A DNA stretch of 64,000 nucleotides. It comes from Nocardia sp. BMG111209 (GTDB lineage: Bacteria > Actinomycetota > Actinomycetes > Mycobacteriales > Mycobacteriaceae). Of this stretch, positions 41,254-50,859 are shown in pieces; the stretch's first letter is position 1; every line of letters starts with the position of its first letter. A model generated the notes under the pieces. The model did not search any database. It worked only from the letters and a program-made list of their open reading frames with translations, and had not been told where the DNA came from. The translations under genes and the position numbers were made by a program. Location of the stretch: positions 3,224,001 to 3,288,000 of the forward strand of contig NZ_KB907307.1 in assembly GCF_000381925.1 (NCBI RefSeq), given 5' to 3'.

Positions 41254-41892
41254 GTGACACCGCTCGACTTCCGCGACGGCGCCGCACCGACCCCGGGCCC
41301 TGTCGGCGAACCCGCCCAGTTTCGCGCCGCGGTCGAGGCGATGGGCACCGCATCAGTGCATCCCCGGATCGAGCTCGCCCCGATCCGGCCACCGCAACGA
41401 CTGGCTCCGTATTCGTATGCCATCGGAGCCGAGGTCAAACATCCCGACACCGCCGTGGTACCGGTCGACTCGGAGGGGGACGCCTTCGGGCGGCTGATCC
41501 TGCTCCACGATCCGGACGGCCAGGAGGCGTGGCACGGCGTGTTCCGGCTGGTCGCCTATATCCAGGCCGATATCGACGCCGCGCTGGCCGGTGATCCGCT
41601 GCTACCGGAGGTGGCCTGGAGCTGGCTGGTGGACGCCCTGGAATCGCGGGGGGAACCGTTCACCGCGTTGGGCGGTACGGTCACGTCGACCAGTTCGGTC
41701 CGCTACGGTGACATCGCCGGACCACCGCATGCGTACCAGCTGGAACTGCGCGCATCGTGGACGGTCGGCACGACGCGGCTCGGACCTCATGTCGAAGCAT
41801 TCTGCGAAGTTCTGGCCTCGACCGCGGGTTTACCGCCGGCCGGAATCACGGATTTGCGGCCGCGTCCCCGGATTGCCGACGACCAGTTCTGA
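41254..41892 (+). CDS. DUF3000 domain-containing protein
   Basis: A 212-residue protein of unknown function matching the position of Rv2680. Conserved-looking tracts are RIELAPIRPPQRLAPYSYAI, DPDGQEAWHGVFRLVAYIQAD and LPEVAWSWLVDALE. No catalytic motif or membrane span. I prefer the GTG at 41254: TACGGT ends 8 bases before it, a leaderless pattern, and the protein length then fits the family. An ATG at 41188 would add 22 residues without a ribosome site. Followed 22 bases later by RNase D, an apparent co-transcribed pair. Confidence 0.8.
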   Translation: MTPLDFRDGAAPTPGPVGEPAQFRAAVEAMGTASVHPRIELAPIRPPQRLAPYSYAIGAEVKHPDTAVVPVDSEGDAFGRLILLHDPDGQEAWHGVFRLVAYIQADIDAALAGDPLLPEVAWSWLVDALESRGEPFTALGGTVTSTSSVRYGDIAGPPHAYQLELRASWTVGTTRLGPHVEAFCEVLASTAGLPPAGITDLRPRPRIADDQF

Positions 41893-41914
41893 CCGACCCG
41901 TAAAGTTCTGGGCT

Positions 41915-43186
41915 ATGCCGGTAGCCGACGAATCCGAACAATCGGCAGCGATTCCGCTGCTCGTGCCTGCCGACGGCGTGCCCCCGGTACTCGCCACCGC
42001 CGACGATATCGCCGACGCCGCGACACGCCTGGCCGCGGGTACCGGGCCGCTGGCCGTCGACGCCGAGCGCGCCTCCGGCTTCCGATACTCCAACCGCGCC
42101 TATCTGATCCAGTTGCGCCGCAACGGTTCCGGCACCATGCTGATCGACCCGATTCCGCTCGGCCCGGATCCGGCCGCCGCGCTCGCCCCGCTGGCGGCGG
42201 CGATCAACGGCCTGGAATGGGTGCTGCATTCCGCCGACCAGGATCTGCCTGGTCTGGCCGAACTGGGGCTACGACCGCAGCGGCTGTTCGACACCGAACT
42301 CGGCGGCCGGTTGGCCGGTTTCGAGCGGGTCGGGCTGGCCGCGATGGTGGAGCGACTATTGGGCCGCGAGTTACGCAAGGGCCACGGCGCCGCCGACTGG
42401 TCCACCCGCCCGCTCCCCGACGACTGGCTGAACTACGCGGCCCTCGACGTGGAACTGCTGCTGGAACTGCGCGACGAGGTCGCCGTGACCCTCGACGAAC
42501 AAGACAAGACCGAATGGGCCGCACAGGAATTCGAGCACGTCCGCACGCTCGATCCGGCCCCGCCGAAGGCCGACCGGTGGCGGCGCACCTCCGGCATCCA
42601 CACCCTCCGCCGCGCCCGGCAGCTGGCCACGGTCCGCGAATTGTGGCTCGCCCGCGACCGGCTGGCCCGCGAGCGCGATATCGCCCCGGCCCGCATCCTG
42701 CCCGATTCCGCGATCGTCGCGGCCGCGGTCGCCGATCCCAAATCGATCGGGCAGTTGCGGGCCCTGCCGGTGTTCGGCGGGCCGCGGCAGCGCCGCTACT
42801 CGCGCGAATGGCTGGGTGCGGTGGAACGCGCACGCGCGCTGCCGGATTCGGACCTGCCACCGATGGCCCAGCCGTACGACGGCCCGCCGCCGGTGAACCG
42901 CTGGGAGCGCCGCGATCCGGTCGCGTCGGCCCGGCTCACCGCCGCCCGCGCCGCGATGGCGGCCCTCTCGCAGAACTACGCGGTGCCGGTGGAGAACCTG
43001 CTCACCCCCGATCTGCTGCGCCGGCTGTGCTGGGACGGGCTGCCGGAATTCCGGTCCGGCGCCACCTCCCGCGACCCCGAGGGCGCGGTGGACGGCTTCC
43101 TGAAGAACGGCGGCGCCCGCCCCTGGCAGCGCGACCTCACGGTGCCGCCGCTCGCGGCCGCACTGTTCCCGGCCGAGCCGGCCTGA
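41915..43186 (+). CDS. rnd: ribonuclease D (HRDC-containing 3'-5' exonuclease)
   Basis: A 423-residue DEDD exonuclease. The motifs appear in order: VDAERASGFRY (Exo I), HSADQDLPGL and FDTELGGRLAG (Exo II), and NYAALDVELLLEL (Exo III, YxxxD form). An HRDC domain follows around residues 210-290. It trims the 3' ends of tRNA precursors and other small RNAs. Full length. Ends 11 bases from the convergent hydratase. Confidence 0.93.
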   Translation: MPVADESEQSAAIPLLVPADGVPPVLATADDIADAATRLAAGTGPLAVDAERASGFRYSNRAYLIQLRRNGSGTMLIDPIPLGPDPAAALAPLAAAINGLEWVLHSADQDLPGLAELGLRPQRLFDTELGGRLAGFERVGLAAMVERLLGRELRKGHGAADWSTRPLPDDWLNYAALDVELLLELRDEVAVTLDEQDKTEWAAQEFEHVRTLDPAPPKADRWRRTSGIHTLRRARQLATVRELWLARDRLARERDIAPARILPDSAIVAAAVADPKSIGQLRALPVFGGPRQRRYSREWLGAVERARALPDSDLPPMAQPYDGPPPVNRWERRDPVASARLTAARAAMAALSQNYAVPVENLLTPDLLRRLCWDGLPEFRSGATSRDPEGAVDGFLKNGGARPWQRDLTVPPLAAALFPAEPA

Positions 43187-43197
43187 GTCGCGCCGGA

Positions 43198-44001
43198 TCA
43201 GTCCTCGAACATCGGTGGCCGCCGATCGCGCCGCGCCCGGATGGCCTCGTCGAAATTCTCGGTGGTCAGCCGCACGTAGAGCTGCGCGGTGCCTTCGTGT
43301 TCCATATGGGCCTCGAAGCTGTTCGCCTCCAGCCCGCTCCACAACATCCGTTTGGTGAGTTCGACGCCGACCCGGCTGTATCCGAGGATCCGCTCGGCCA
43401 GCTCGTAACAGGTGCGGAGCAGTGCGTCCGCGGGCACCGTCCGCGAGACCAGCCCGATCCGCTCGGCCTCGGCGGCGTCGACGTCGCGCCCGGACAGCAT
43501 GATCTCGAACGCCCGCGACGCGCCGACGGCCCGCGGCAGCAGATAGCTCATGCCGAGTTCGGTGGAGGTCAGGCCGTTGTTGATACCCGCGGCCCGGAAG
43601 TACGCGGAGTCGGCCGCGATCCGGATGTCCGCGCCGAGGCTCAGGCAGAAACCGCCGCCGATCGCGGGGCCGTTGATCGCGGCGATCACCGGCTGATGCA
43701 TCCGCCGCAGCGCCCGCATCACGTCGTTCAGCAGATCCATCGACCGGCGTGCCACGGTCGTGCGGGTCAGCCCGCCGATATTGGGCACCGCGCCGGCGCC
43801 CTGCAGATCGGCGCCGGCGGAGAAACCCGGCCCGGCGCCGGTCAGCACCACCACCCGCACCTCGTTGTCGGCGGCGATCCGCTCCAGCGTCTCGCGCAGC
43901 GGGATCATCACGTCGAACGCCATCGCGTTCATCCGCTCCGGGCGATTCATGGTGACCAGCGCGAGCTGCGGACGCGGCTTCTCCACCAGGACGAACGACA
44001 T
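43198..44001 (-). CDS. enoyl-CoA hydratase/isomerase family protein (EchA15-like position)
   Basis: A 267-residue crotonase with oxyanion tracts GAGPGFSAGADLQ and NGPAIGGGFCLSLGAD and the C-terminal RRDRRPPMFED found in many actinobacterial EchA proteins. It is in the place of Rv2679 (echA15), although that gene lies on the other strand in M. tuberculosis. It hydrates or isomerises enoyl-CoAs; physiological role unknown. GAGGAG lies 6 bases ahead of the ATG. It may share a transcript with dxs, 95 bases upstream. Confidence 0.9.
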   Translation of the reverse strand: MSFVLVEKPRPQLALVTMNRPERMNAMAFDVMIPLRETLERIAADNEVRVVVLTGAGPGFSAGADLQGAGAVPNIGGLTRTTVARRSMDLLNDVMRALRRMHQPVIAAINGPAIGGGFCLSLGADIRIAADSAYFRAAGINNGLTSTELGMSYLLPRAVGASRAFEIMLSGRDVDAAEAERIGLVSRTVPADALLRTCYELAERILGYSRVGVELTKRMLWSGLEANSFEAHMEHEGTAQLYVRLTTENFDEAIRARRDRRPPMFED

Positions 44002-44096
44002 ACGGAACTCCTCACCGGGCCGAAACTGCAACCGGTTCTAGAAGTACCCGTGATCCGGCTCCGGCGAAGGCTTTTCGGCCGGAATCCGCCGGACGG

Positions 44097-45986
44097 TCAG
44101 GCGTCGCCGAGCCAGCCCGCGATCCGCCGCGCGATATCGGCCGGCACCAGACCCAGTTCGCGCAGGATCTGCGCGCGCGAGGAATGCGCCAGGAAGTGTT
44201 GCGGCACACCGAGATCGCGCGTCGGCACGTCGAGTCCGGCGGCGCGCAGCTTGGCCGAGACCGCCGAGCCGACACCGCCCTGCAGGCCGCTGTCCTCGAC
44301 CGTCACCACCAGGCGGTAGTTCTCGGCGAGCTTCACCACCGTGTCCGAGACCGGCAGCACCCAGCGCGGATCCACCACGGTCACCCCGACGCCCTCGGCG
44401 GCGAGCAGATCCGCCACCTCCACCGCGACGTGCGCGAACGCGCCGACCGCGACCAGCAGCACGTCGCCGTGCGCGGCGCGGGCCGAATCGCCCTCGGGCA
44501 TCCGCAGCACGTCCACGCCGTCGATCCGCTCCACCGCCGAGATGTCCTCGGCGATCGTGCCTTTCGGGAAACGCAGCGCGGTCGGTCCGTCGCCGGTGAC
44601 CAGCGCCTCGGCCAGCTCCTCGCGCAGCGTGGCGGCGTCGCGCGGGGCGGCGACCCGGATCCCGGGCACGATGCCCAGCACCGACAGATCCCACATGCCG
44701 TTGTGGCTGGCGCCGTCCTCACCGGTGACACCGGCCCGGTCCAGCACCAGCGTGACCGGTAGTTGCAGCAGCGCGACATCCATCAGCAGCTGATCGAAGG
44801 CGCGGTTGAGGAAGGTCGAGTAGATCGCCACCACGGGATGCAGCCCGCCGAGCGCGAGCCCGGCCGCCGAGGTCATCGCGTGCTGTTCGGCGATGCCGAC
44901 GTCGAACATGCGCTCCGGGAACCGCTTCCCGAACGGGGTCAGCCCGGTCGGGCCCGGCATGGCCGCCGTGATCGCGACGATGTCCTCGCGCTGCTCGGCG
45001 TGCCGGATGAGCTCCTCGGAGAACACCGAGGTCCAGCCGACGGTCTTCCCGGCGGTCGGCTTGCCCGTGGCCGGATCGATCGCGCCGATGGAGTGCATCT
45101 GATCGGCCTCGTGGTCCTCGGCGTGCCGATAGCCGCGGCCCTTCTGCGTAACCGTGTGCACGATGACCGGGCCGCCGAAATCCTTGGCCCGCCGCAGCGC
45201 CGCCTCCAGCGCCACCAGATCGTGCCCGTCGACCGGGCCGACGTACTTCAGGCCGAGATCCGAGAACAGCTCCTGCGGGGCGACCGCGTCCTTGATACCC
45301 GTCTTCAGCGCGTGCAGCATCGAATACGCCGAACCGCCGACGCCGGGGATGCCCTGCACGAACCGCTTCGTCGCGTCCAGCGCCTGCTCGTAGCCGGGCT
45401 GCATGCGCAGCGCGGTGAGCCGATCGGCCAGGCCACCGATGGTCGGCGAATAGGACCGGCCGTTGTCGTTCACGACGATCACCACCGAGCGGTCCGGCCC
45501 GGCGGCGATGTTGTTCAACGCCTCCCAGCACATACCGCCGGTCAGCGCGCCGTCACCGACGATCGCGACCACGTGCCGGTGCTGCTTGGTGAGCGCGAAC
45601 GCCTTGGCCAGGCCGTCGGCGTAGGACAACGCGGCCGAGGCGTGCGAGGACTCCACCCAGTCGTGCGGGCTCTCGGCCCGGCACGGATATCCGGACAGGC
45701 CACCGTCTCTGCGCAGCGTGTCGAAGCCGTCCTTGCGCCCGGTGAGGATCTTGTGCACGTAGGACTGGTGTCCGGTGTCGAAGATCAGCGCGTCCGCCGG
45801 GGAGTCGAAGATCCGGTGCAACGCGATGGTGAGTTCCACCACACCGAGATTCGGCCCCAGATGCCCGCCGGTAACCGCCACCTTGCGGACCAGGAACTCG
45901 CGGATCTCCTCGGCCAGTACGCCCAGTTCCGGTACCGTCAGCCGACGCAGGTCCTCGGGCGTCTCGACCCGGGAAAGAAATCCCAC
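44097..45986 (-). CDS. dxs: 1-deoxy-D-xylulose-5-phosphate synthase
   Basis: A 629-residue thiamine diphosphate enzyme, full length. The ThDP-Mg motif is [16 protein letters not shown], the N-terminal histidine tract is [15 protein letters not shown], and the transketolase central domain includes FAEQ-equivalent [16 protein letters not shown]. It condenses pyruvate and glyceraldehyde-3-phosphate, the first step of the MEP isoprenoid pathway, which feeds decaprenyl phosphate for AftC among others. GTG start after GGGAGCGAGAG. Confidence 0.97.
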   Translation of the reverse strand: MGFLSRVETPEDLRRLTVPELGVLAEEIREFLVRKVAVTGGHLGPNLGVVELTIALHRIFDSPADALIFDTGHQSYVHKILTGRKDGFDTLRRDGGLSGYPCRAESPHDWVESSHASAALSYADGLAKAFALTKQHRHVVAIVGDGALTGGMCWEALNNIAAGPDRSVVIVVNDNGRSYSPTIGGLADRLTALRMQPGYEQALDATKRFVQGIPGVGGSAYSMLHALKTGIKDAVAPQELFSDLGLKYVGPVDGHDLVALEAALRRAKDFGGPVIVHTVTQKGRGYRHAEDHEADQMHSIGAIDPATGKPTAGKTVGWTSVFSEELIRHAEQREDIVAITAAMPGPTGLTPFGKRFPERMFDVGIAEQHAMTSAAGLALGGLHPVVAIYSTFLNRAFDQLLMDVALLQLPVTLVLDRAGVTGEDGASHNGMWDLSVLGIVPGIRVAAPRDAATLREELAEALVTGDGPTALRFPKGTIAEDISAVERIDGVDVLRMPEGDSARAAHGDVLLVAVGAFAHVAVEVADLLAAEGVGVTVVDPRWVLPVSDTVVKLAENYRLVVTVEDSGLQGGVGSAVSAKLRAAGLDVPTRDLGVPQHFLAHSSRAQILRELGLVPADIARRIAGWLGDA

Positions 45987-46128
45987 CGCTCTCGCTCCCT
46001 CTGATGCTCGTCGATCTCGAACAGTCTACGGAGGCCCATCGGGTGCCGATCACGGGAGCGATCGTCACCTGCGCCGTCGCCGCACCGGTGTGAGGTGGAA
46101 CATAGCCCCGGCTTTCGGATTCCCCAGA

Positions 46129-47565
46129 TTACCGCGCACCCGAGCGGCTCGACGCCGGTTCCAGCAGGGCGAGACACTCCACATGGTGTGTCGCGGGGAA
46201 CGCGTCGAAGGCGCGCACGCGCGCCGGCAGATAACCGGCCTCCCGATACAGCCCGATATCCCGCGCGAAGGCCGCCGGATCGCAGCCCACGTGCACGATG
46301 CGGGCCGGGCCGGCCGCGGCCAGCGCGGCGATCACGTCCTTCCCCGCGCCCGTGCGCGGCGGATCCAGGACCACCACCTCCGGCGCCGCGCCGTCGTATC
46401 CGGCCACCCACCGCTCGACCCGCGCCGTGATCGGCTCGACCCACGGCAGATCGCGCAGCGCCGCCTCGCCGTCGGCCACCGCCGGCCGGGACGACTCCAC
46501 CGCGGCCACGACACCCGCCGGACCCGCCTGCTCGGCCAGCCGTGCCGCGAAAACTCCGGCGCCGGCGTAGAGATCCCACGCCACGGCACCCGGATCGGCG
46601 TCCGCCCAGTCGGCGATCACATCCGAATAACACAGTGCCGCACCGCGATGCGGCTGCCAGAAGCCGGTCGCGGAGACCTCCCACCGGCGGCCCGCGACGT
46701 ACTGCACGGCCCGGCCGGTCCCCTCGACCACGCGCTGCTCGCGCGCGGAATGCACCGCCGCGCGGCGCGCGGCGGTGTGCCGCCGATCACCGCGTTGCCC
46801 CGGCCGGTCGCGGCCCGACTCCACGGGCGGCGCGATCTCGACGATGTGCCGGTGGCCGTCACCGTCGACGGCGATCACGAGTTCGGCGCCGGGTGTCCAA
46901 CGGCTGTCGGCGATCCCGGTCATCGCGCCCGCCACCGGCTGCGGGCAGCGCAGGTCGGCGAGCACCTCGGTACTGCGATATCGGTGCACCCCGGCCCGGC
47001 CCGCGCCGTCCACGGCCAGTCGCACCCGGGTGCGCCAACCGATCTCGGCGACCTCGGCCCGACCGGCGTCGCCCTGCTCGGGGTCACCGTGACTCCCACC
47101 GCCGCGAGTGGCGAGCCGTCCCCGCCCCGCGGCCCCCTGCGACAACGGCGAGCCCGGCCGGCGGAAGACGCGCGCGGCTGCGGCATCCGGAATCGGCTCG
47201 ACCTCGATCTCCGGCTCCCATCCGGCGATCCGGCGCAACTGCTCCGCCACCACCGCGGCCTTCAGCGCCCGCTGGGCCGCCGGGGTGGCGAACGAGAAGT
47301 CGCAGCAGCCGGCGCCACCCGGTCCCGAGACCGGACAGGTCGCCGGCACCCGGTCCGGCGACGCCTCGAGGATCTCGATCGCGTCCGCGCGGCAGAACGA
47401 TCCGCCGCGATCCTCGGTCACCCGGGCCCGGACCGACTCCCCCGGCAACCCGTGCCGCACGAACAGGACTCGTCCCTCGTGCCGCGCCACACAGAATCCA
47501 CCGTGTCCCGGCGGTCCCAGCCGGACTTCCAAAACGCTTCCGGCCCAACTGGTCCCGGCGCTCAC
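46129..47565 (-). CDS. TrmA/RlmD-family class I SAM-dependent RNA methyltransferase
   Basis: A 478-residue protein. The N-terminal TRAM domain (VLEVRLGPPGHGGFCVARH) precedes an insert rich in Arg/Gly/Gln and the Rossmann methyltransferase core, with SAM motif WDLYAGAGVFAARL, VVLDPPRTGAGKDV and the catalytic cysteine tract HVGCDPAAFARD. It would make 5-methyluridine in tRNA or rRNA. Positional equivalent of Rv2689c but some 70 residues longer. GTG at 47565 is preceded by a G-rich site and gives the family N-terminus; a GTG at 47673 is possible. Confidence 0.88.
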   Translation of the reverse strand: MSAGTSWAGSVLEVRLGPPGHGGFCVARHEGRVLFVRHGLPGESVRARVTEDRGGSFCRADAIEILEASPDRVPATCPVSGPGGAGCCDFSFATPAAQRALKAAVVAEQLRRIAGWEPEIEVEPIPDAAAARVFRRPGSPLSQGAAGRGRLATRGGGSHGDPEQGDAGRAEVAEIGWRTRVRLAVDGAGRAGVHRYRSTEVLADLRCPQPVAGAMTGIADSRWTPGAELVIAVDGDGHRHIVEIAPPVESGRDRPGQRGDRRHTAARRAAVHSAREQRVVEGTGRAVQYVAGRRWEVSATGFWQPHRGAALCYSDVIADWADADPGAVAWDLYAGAGVFAARLAEQAGPAGVVAAVESSRPAVADGEAALRDLPWVEPITARVERWVAGYDGAAPEVVVLDPPRTGAGKDVIAALAAAGPARIVHVGCDPAAFARDIGLYREAGYLPARVRAFDAFPATHHVECLALLEPASSRSGAR

Positions 47566-47996
47566 CGCACCCCCCGCAGCGGATTTTCGGAACAGATCCG
47601 GATCCCGGCGCGGAATCCGCCGGTAGCGACGTCCGGACGGACGTGGGAGAGGGTCGGCGAGGACATTGGGCACAGCATAGGAACCGTCCCCGCCGGCCCG
47701 CCCGCCGGGCCTCCTCCTCGCGGCGGTCCGTACACCGCGGTCCACACCGGTCGCGCCCGGCGGCTCGACCGGCACACATAGTTGGATGTTTATGTCTACG
47801 TCGGTGCATTCCGAATATTCGGAAACGCCCCGCTCGAGCGGCCCGGCCGAGCGGGTGTTGCCCCCGGTCACCACCACCGCTGTCCGTTTGGCCGAGATCC
47901 GGAGGGGGAAAGCGAGGGAGGGTGGGATGACAGGTACCGTTCCCCCCGACAGCAGCACAAACCGCACACCACGGTTTCGGAATTGGGGTTGGCACG
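47566..47996. other. divergent intergenic region, methyltransferase/trkA
   Basis: A 431-base gap. In M. tuberculosis a permease gene (Rv2690c) lies here, but no such frame exists in this window. It contains the palindrome at 47809-47824 in a short AT-rich patch and a purine-rich tract (GGAGGGGGAAAGCGAGGGAGGG) near 47910-47930. No coding potential that I trust and no riboswitch that I recognise. Confidence 0.5.
47809..47824. promoter_or_regulatory. 16-base perfect palindrome upstream of trkA
   Basis: TTCCGAATATTCGGAA is fully self-complementary. It lies 173 bases before trkA and 244 bases before the divergent methyltransferase. Such a site would suit a dimeric regulator of either gene. Confidence 0.45.
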
Positions 47997-48665
47997 GTGT
48001 ACGTAGTGATCATGGGATGCGGCCGCGTCGGCTCGTCGCTGGCCCGAGCCCTGGTCCGGGTGGGGCACGAGGTCGCCGTGATCGATCAGGACGCCGGGGC
48101 CTTCCTGCGGCTCGGCAAGAACTTCGAAGGCCGCCAGGTGACCGGCGTGGGCTTCGATCGCGATGTGCTGCAACGGGCCGGGATCGAGCGGGCCGGCGCG
48201 TTCGCCGCGGTCTCCTCCGGCGACAACTCGAACATCATCTCGGCCCGGGTGGCCCGCGAGACCTTCGGCGTGCAGCGGGTCGTCGCCCGCATCTACGACG
48301 CCAAGCGGGCCGCGGTGTACGAGCGGCTGGGCATCCCGACCATCGCCACCGTGCCGTGGACCACCGATCGATTCCTGCGCACCCTGATCGGCGACGAGAA
48401 GAGCACCAGCTGGCGCGATCCCACCGGTACGGTCTCGGTCACCGAACTGGCGCTGCACGAGGACTGGTACGGCCGCACCGTGCACGATCTGGAGGCCGCG
48501 ACCGGAGTCCGGGTCGCCTTCCTGCTCCGCTTCGGGCAGGGCGTGCTGCCCACGGCCAAGACCGTGTTGCAGGCCGACGACACCGTCTACGTCGCCGCCA
48601 TCTCCGGCACCGTCGGCGCGGCCGCCGCGCTGGCCGCCGCCGCCCCATCGACCGAGGACCGATAG
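47997..48665 (+). CDS. trkA: Trk/Ktr-type potassium uptake regulatory protein
   Basis: A 222-residue RCK protein. The N-terminal Rossmann motif YVVIMGCGRVGSSLARAL is followed by the acidic IDQD at strand 2 and a C-terminal TrkA_C ligand domain (VAFLLRFGQGVLPTAKT). It gates a potassium channel or transporter according to nucleotide binding on the cytoplasmic face. Equivalent to CeoB (Rv2691). No membrane K+ transporter is encoded in the window, so the partner lies elsewhere. Its TAG stop shares a base with the next start. Confidence 0.95.
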   Translation: MYVVIMGCGRVGSSLARALVRVGHEVAVIDQDAGAFLRLGKNFEGRQVTGVGFDRDVLQRAGIERAGAFAAVSSGDNSNIISARVARETFGVQRVVARIYDAKRAAVYERLGIPTIATVPWTTDRFLRTLIGDEKSTSWRDPTGTVSVTELALHEDWYGRTVHDLEAATGVRVAFLLRFGQGVLPTAKTVLQADDTVYVAAISGTVGAAAALAAAAPSTEDR

Positions 48666-49354
48666 TGAAAGTAGCGATTGCCGGGGCCGGGGCCGTCGGC
48701 CGCTCCATCGCCCAGGAACTGATCCGCAGCGGCCACGAGGTCACACTGCTGGAGCGCCGGCTCGACCATATCGATACCACCGCCGCGCCCGCCGCGACCT
48801 GGCTGCACGGCGACGCCTGCGAGCTGGAACTGCTGGAGGAGACCGGGCTGCAGGACTACGAGGTGGTCATCGCCGCCACCGGTGACGACAAGGTCAACCT
48901 GGTGTTCAGCCTGCTCGCCAAGACCGAGTTCGGGGTCCGCCGGGTGGTCGCCCGCGTCAACGATCCGCGCAACGAGTGGCTGTTCGACGAGGGCTGGGGG
49001 GTGGATGTCGCGGTGTCGACACCGCGCCTGCTGGCCTCGCTGGCCGAGGAGGCGGTGCAGATCGGCGATCTGGTCCGGCTGATGACGCTGCGTCAGGGCC
49101 AGGCCGATCTGGTGGAGATCACGCTGCCCGCCGACACTCCGCTGGCCGGCCGTTCGGTGCGCTCCCTGACCCTCCCCCGCGACGCCGCCCTGGTGACCAT
49201 CCTGCGCGGTGGCCGGGTGATCGTGCCGCAGGCCGACGATCCGATCGAGGGTGAGGACGAACTGCTGTTCGTCACCTCGCTGGAGGCCGAGGAGGAATTG
49301 CGAAAAGTGCTGGGCCTCGGCCGTTTCGGCGGCGAAACCCACGAAACCCACTGA
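48665..49354 (+). CDS. trkB: second Trk/Ktr-type potassium uptake regulatory protein
   Basis: A 229-residue RCK protein starting VKVAIAGAGAVGRSIAQEL, with ATWLHGDACELELL in the Rossmann half and a C-terminal TrkA_C domain (TLPADTPLAGRSVRSLTLP). It is the partner of the upstream RCK gene, equivalent to CeoC (Rv2692), and overlaps it by one base. The pair probably forms a mixed gating ring. It converges on the sigma factor gene with only 10 bases between stops. Confidence 0.95.
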   Translation: MKVAIAGAGAVGRSIAQELIRSGHEVTLLERRLDHIDTTAAPAATWLHGDACELELLEETGLQDYEVVIAATGDDKVNLVFSLLAKTEFGVRRVVARVNDPRNEWLFDEGWGVDVAVSTPRLLASLAEEAVQIGDLVRLMTLRQGQADLVEITLPADTPLAGRSVRSLTLPRDAALVTILRGGRVIVPQADDPIEGEDELLFVTSLEAEEELRKVLGLGRFGGETHETH

Positions 49355-49364
49355 GCGGCGGAGC

Positions 49365-49967
49365 TCAGGCGGCGGTGCGGGCCAGTTCGGCGCGCAGCTT
49401 GTTCAGCGCGCGGTGCTGCATCACCCGCACCACACCCGCGCTGGTGCCGATCGCCTCGGCGGTCTCGGCGGCGGACCAGCCCAGCACGATCCGCATCACC
49501 AGCACCTCGCGATGCGCGGGGGCCAGGATCTCCATCAGCTGCCGGGTCTCGCGGCTGCGCTCGGAGGCCAGGGCCATTTCCTCCGGGCCGGCGGCGTTGG
49601 ACGCCTCGTCCGGGAATTCCGCCACCGCGCAGTCGCGGTGCGAGTGGGCCCGGCGGAAGGCGTCGGCGATCTTGTTGGCGGAGATGCCGTACACGAAGGC
49701 CAGGAACGACTTGCCCTGATCGCGGTAGCGCGGCAGCGCCTGGACCGTCGCCATCAGGATCTCCTGGGCGACGTCGTCCACGGTCAGGTAGGCGTTGCCG
49801 CCGGAGCCCAGCCGGGCCGCGCAGTAGCGCCGCACCAGCGGGTGGACGATCCGGATCACCTCGGTGACCGCGCGCTGGTCGCCGTTCGCGGCGGGTCCGA
49901 TCAGGCGATCCAGTTCGGCGGCAATGATGCGGCTCTGTGCGATACCCGCTTTGTTCTCGGTAGCCAC
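49365..49967 (-). CDS. ECF RNA polymerase sigma factor, SigD/ShbA-like
   Basis: A 200-residue ECF sigma factor. Region 2 runs from HPLVRRYCAARLG through DDVAQEILMATVQALPRYRD and SFLAFVYGISANKIADAFR; region 4 is LAPAHREVLVMRIVLGWSAAETAEAIG. The wording closely follows mycobacterial SigD and streptomycete ShbA as I remember them; ShbA drives transcription of the principal sigma factor. No anti-sigma factor gene is adjacent. M. tuberculosis has no sigma gene at this spot. GTG start with GAGG 8 bases ahead. Confidence 0.85.
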   Translation of the reverse strand: MATENKAGIAQSRIIAAELDRLIGPAANGDQRAVTEVIRIVHPLVRRYCAARLGSGGNAYLTVDDVAQEILMATVQALPRYRDQGKSFLAFVYGISANKIADAFRRAHSHRDCAVAEFPDEASNAAGPEEMALASERSRETRQLMEILAPAHREVLVMRIVLGWSAAETAEAIGTSAGVVRVMQHRALNKLRAELARTAA

Positions 49968-50115
49968 TGGTGGTCCTCTCCCCGATCGTTCGATGACACC
50001 AACGATCGTCCGATGAACCGGACCGCCGAAATAGGTACCCCAGGGGTGGGTTCACCCCCACCTGGAAGGGTCTTCCGAACCCCACACGGTGGGGCGGAGT
50101 CGAATACGCGCAGGC

Positions 50116-50856
50116 TCAGGCGCTGTGCCGCGCGGGCTGATGATCCGCCCGCCGGACGGCCCACACGGTGACCAGCAGGGCCAGCGCCGTCAGCGGCCAG
50201 CCCATCGCGATGCGGGTGACCGCGAGCAGGCCCGTGCTGTTCGTATCGTAGAAATGCGACTGGACCAGGTAGCGGGCACCGAACACCAGCACCCACACCA
50301 CCGTCGCGATGTCGTACAGCCGCACCACCCGGCGATCGGAGCGCCATTCGGTGCCGTGTCCGTTCAGCACGCCCCAGATCACCCCGGCCAACGGCCAGCG
50401 AACCAGCAGCGACAGCAGGAACGCCCCGGCGTACACCAGGCTGGCGTAGATGCCGAAGAGGAAGAACCCCTTCGCCGCGCCGGTCCGGTACGCGATCAGC
50501 GCGCAGATCCCCACGCCGAAGAAGCCGGAGATGGCCGGTTGCACCGGACTGCGGCGGATCAGCCGCCACACCAGGATCGCGGCCGCGACACCCAGGGCCG
50601 ACCAGATCGCCGCCGTGAGCCCCCACAGCGTGTTGGCGGGCACGAAGACCACCACCGGCAGCGTGGAGTAGACCAGGCCGCTGATTCCGCCGAGCTGCTC
50701 GAGCAGGGACTGCTCGGCCTGCTCCGCGCGCTCCTCGGTCAGCGCCGTCTCGGCGGCGTCCGCGGTCTCCGGCGATACCACCGGGAGTACGGCGGTACGG
50801 TCGGGATCGGCGAGTTCGGGATATTCGGCGAACTCGTCGTTACTGGGTATCGGCAT
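50116..50856 (-). CDS. DUF3159 family membrane protein
   Basis: A 246-residue integral membrane protein with a roughly 55-residue acidic cytoplasmic N-terminus and about six hydrophobic spans (for example STLPVVVFVPANTLWGLTAA and GICALIAYRTGAAKGFFLFG). Matches the place of Rv2693c. Function unknown. It lies 3 bases after the OB-fold gene on the same strand, so the two are co-translated. Confidence 0.88.
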   Translation of the reverse strand: MPIPSNDEFAEYPELADPDRTAVLPVVSPETADAAETALTEERAEQAEQSLLEQLGGISGLVYSTLPVVVFVPANTLWGLTAAIWSALGVAAAILVWRLIRRSPVQPAISGFFGVGICALIAYRTGAAKGFFLFGIYASLVYAGAFLLSLLVRWPLAGVIWGVLNGHGTEWRSDRRVVRLYDIATVVWVLVFGARYLVQSHFYDTNSTGLLAVTRIAMGWPLTALALLVTVWAVRRADHQPARHSA

Positions 50857-50859
50857 GCG

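Noticed and set aside
47830..47996. Cyclic di-AMP (ydaO) or other riboswitch ahead of trkA
   Set aside because: The purine-rich tract looked suggestive, but I could not match conserved riboswitch core sequences or pair the expected helices.
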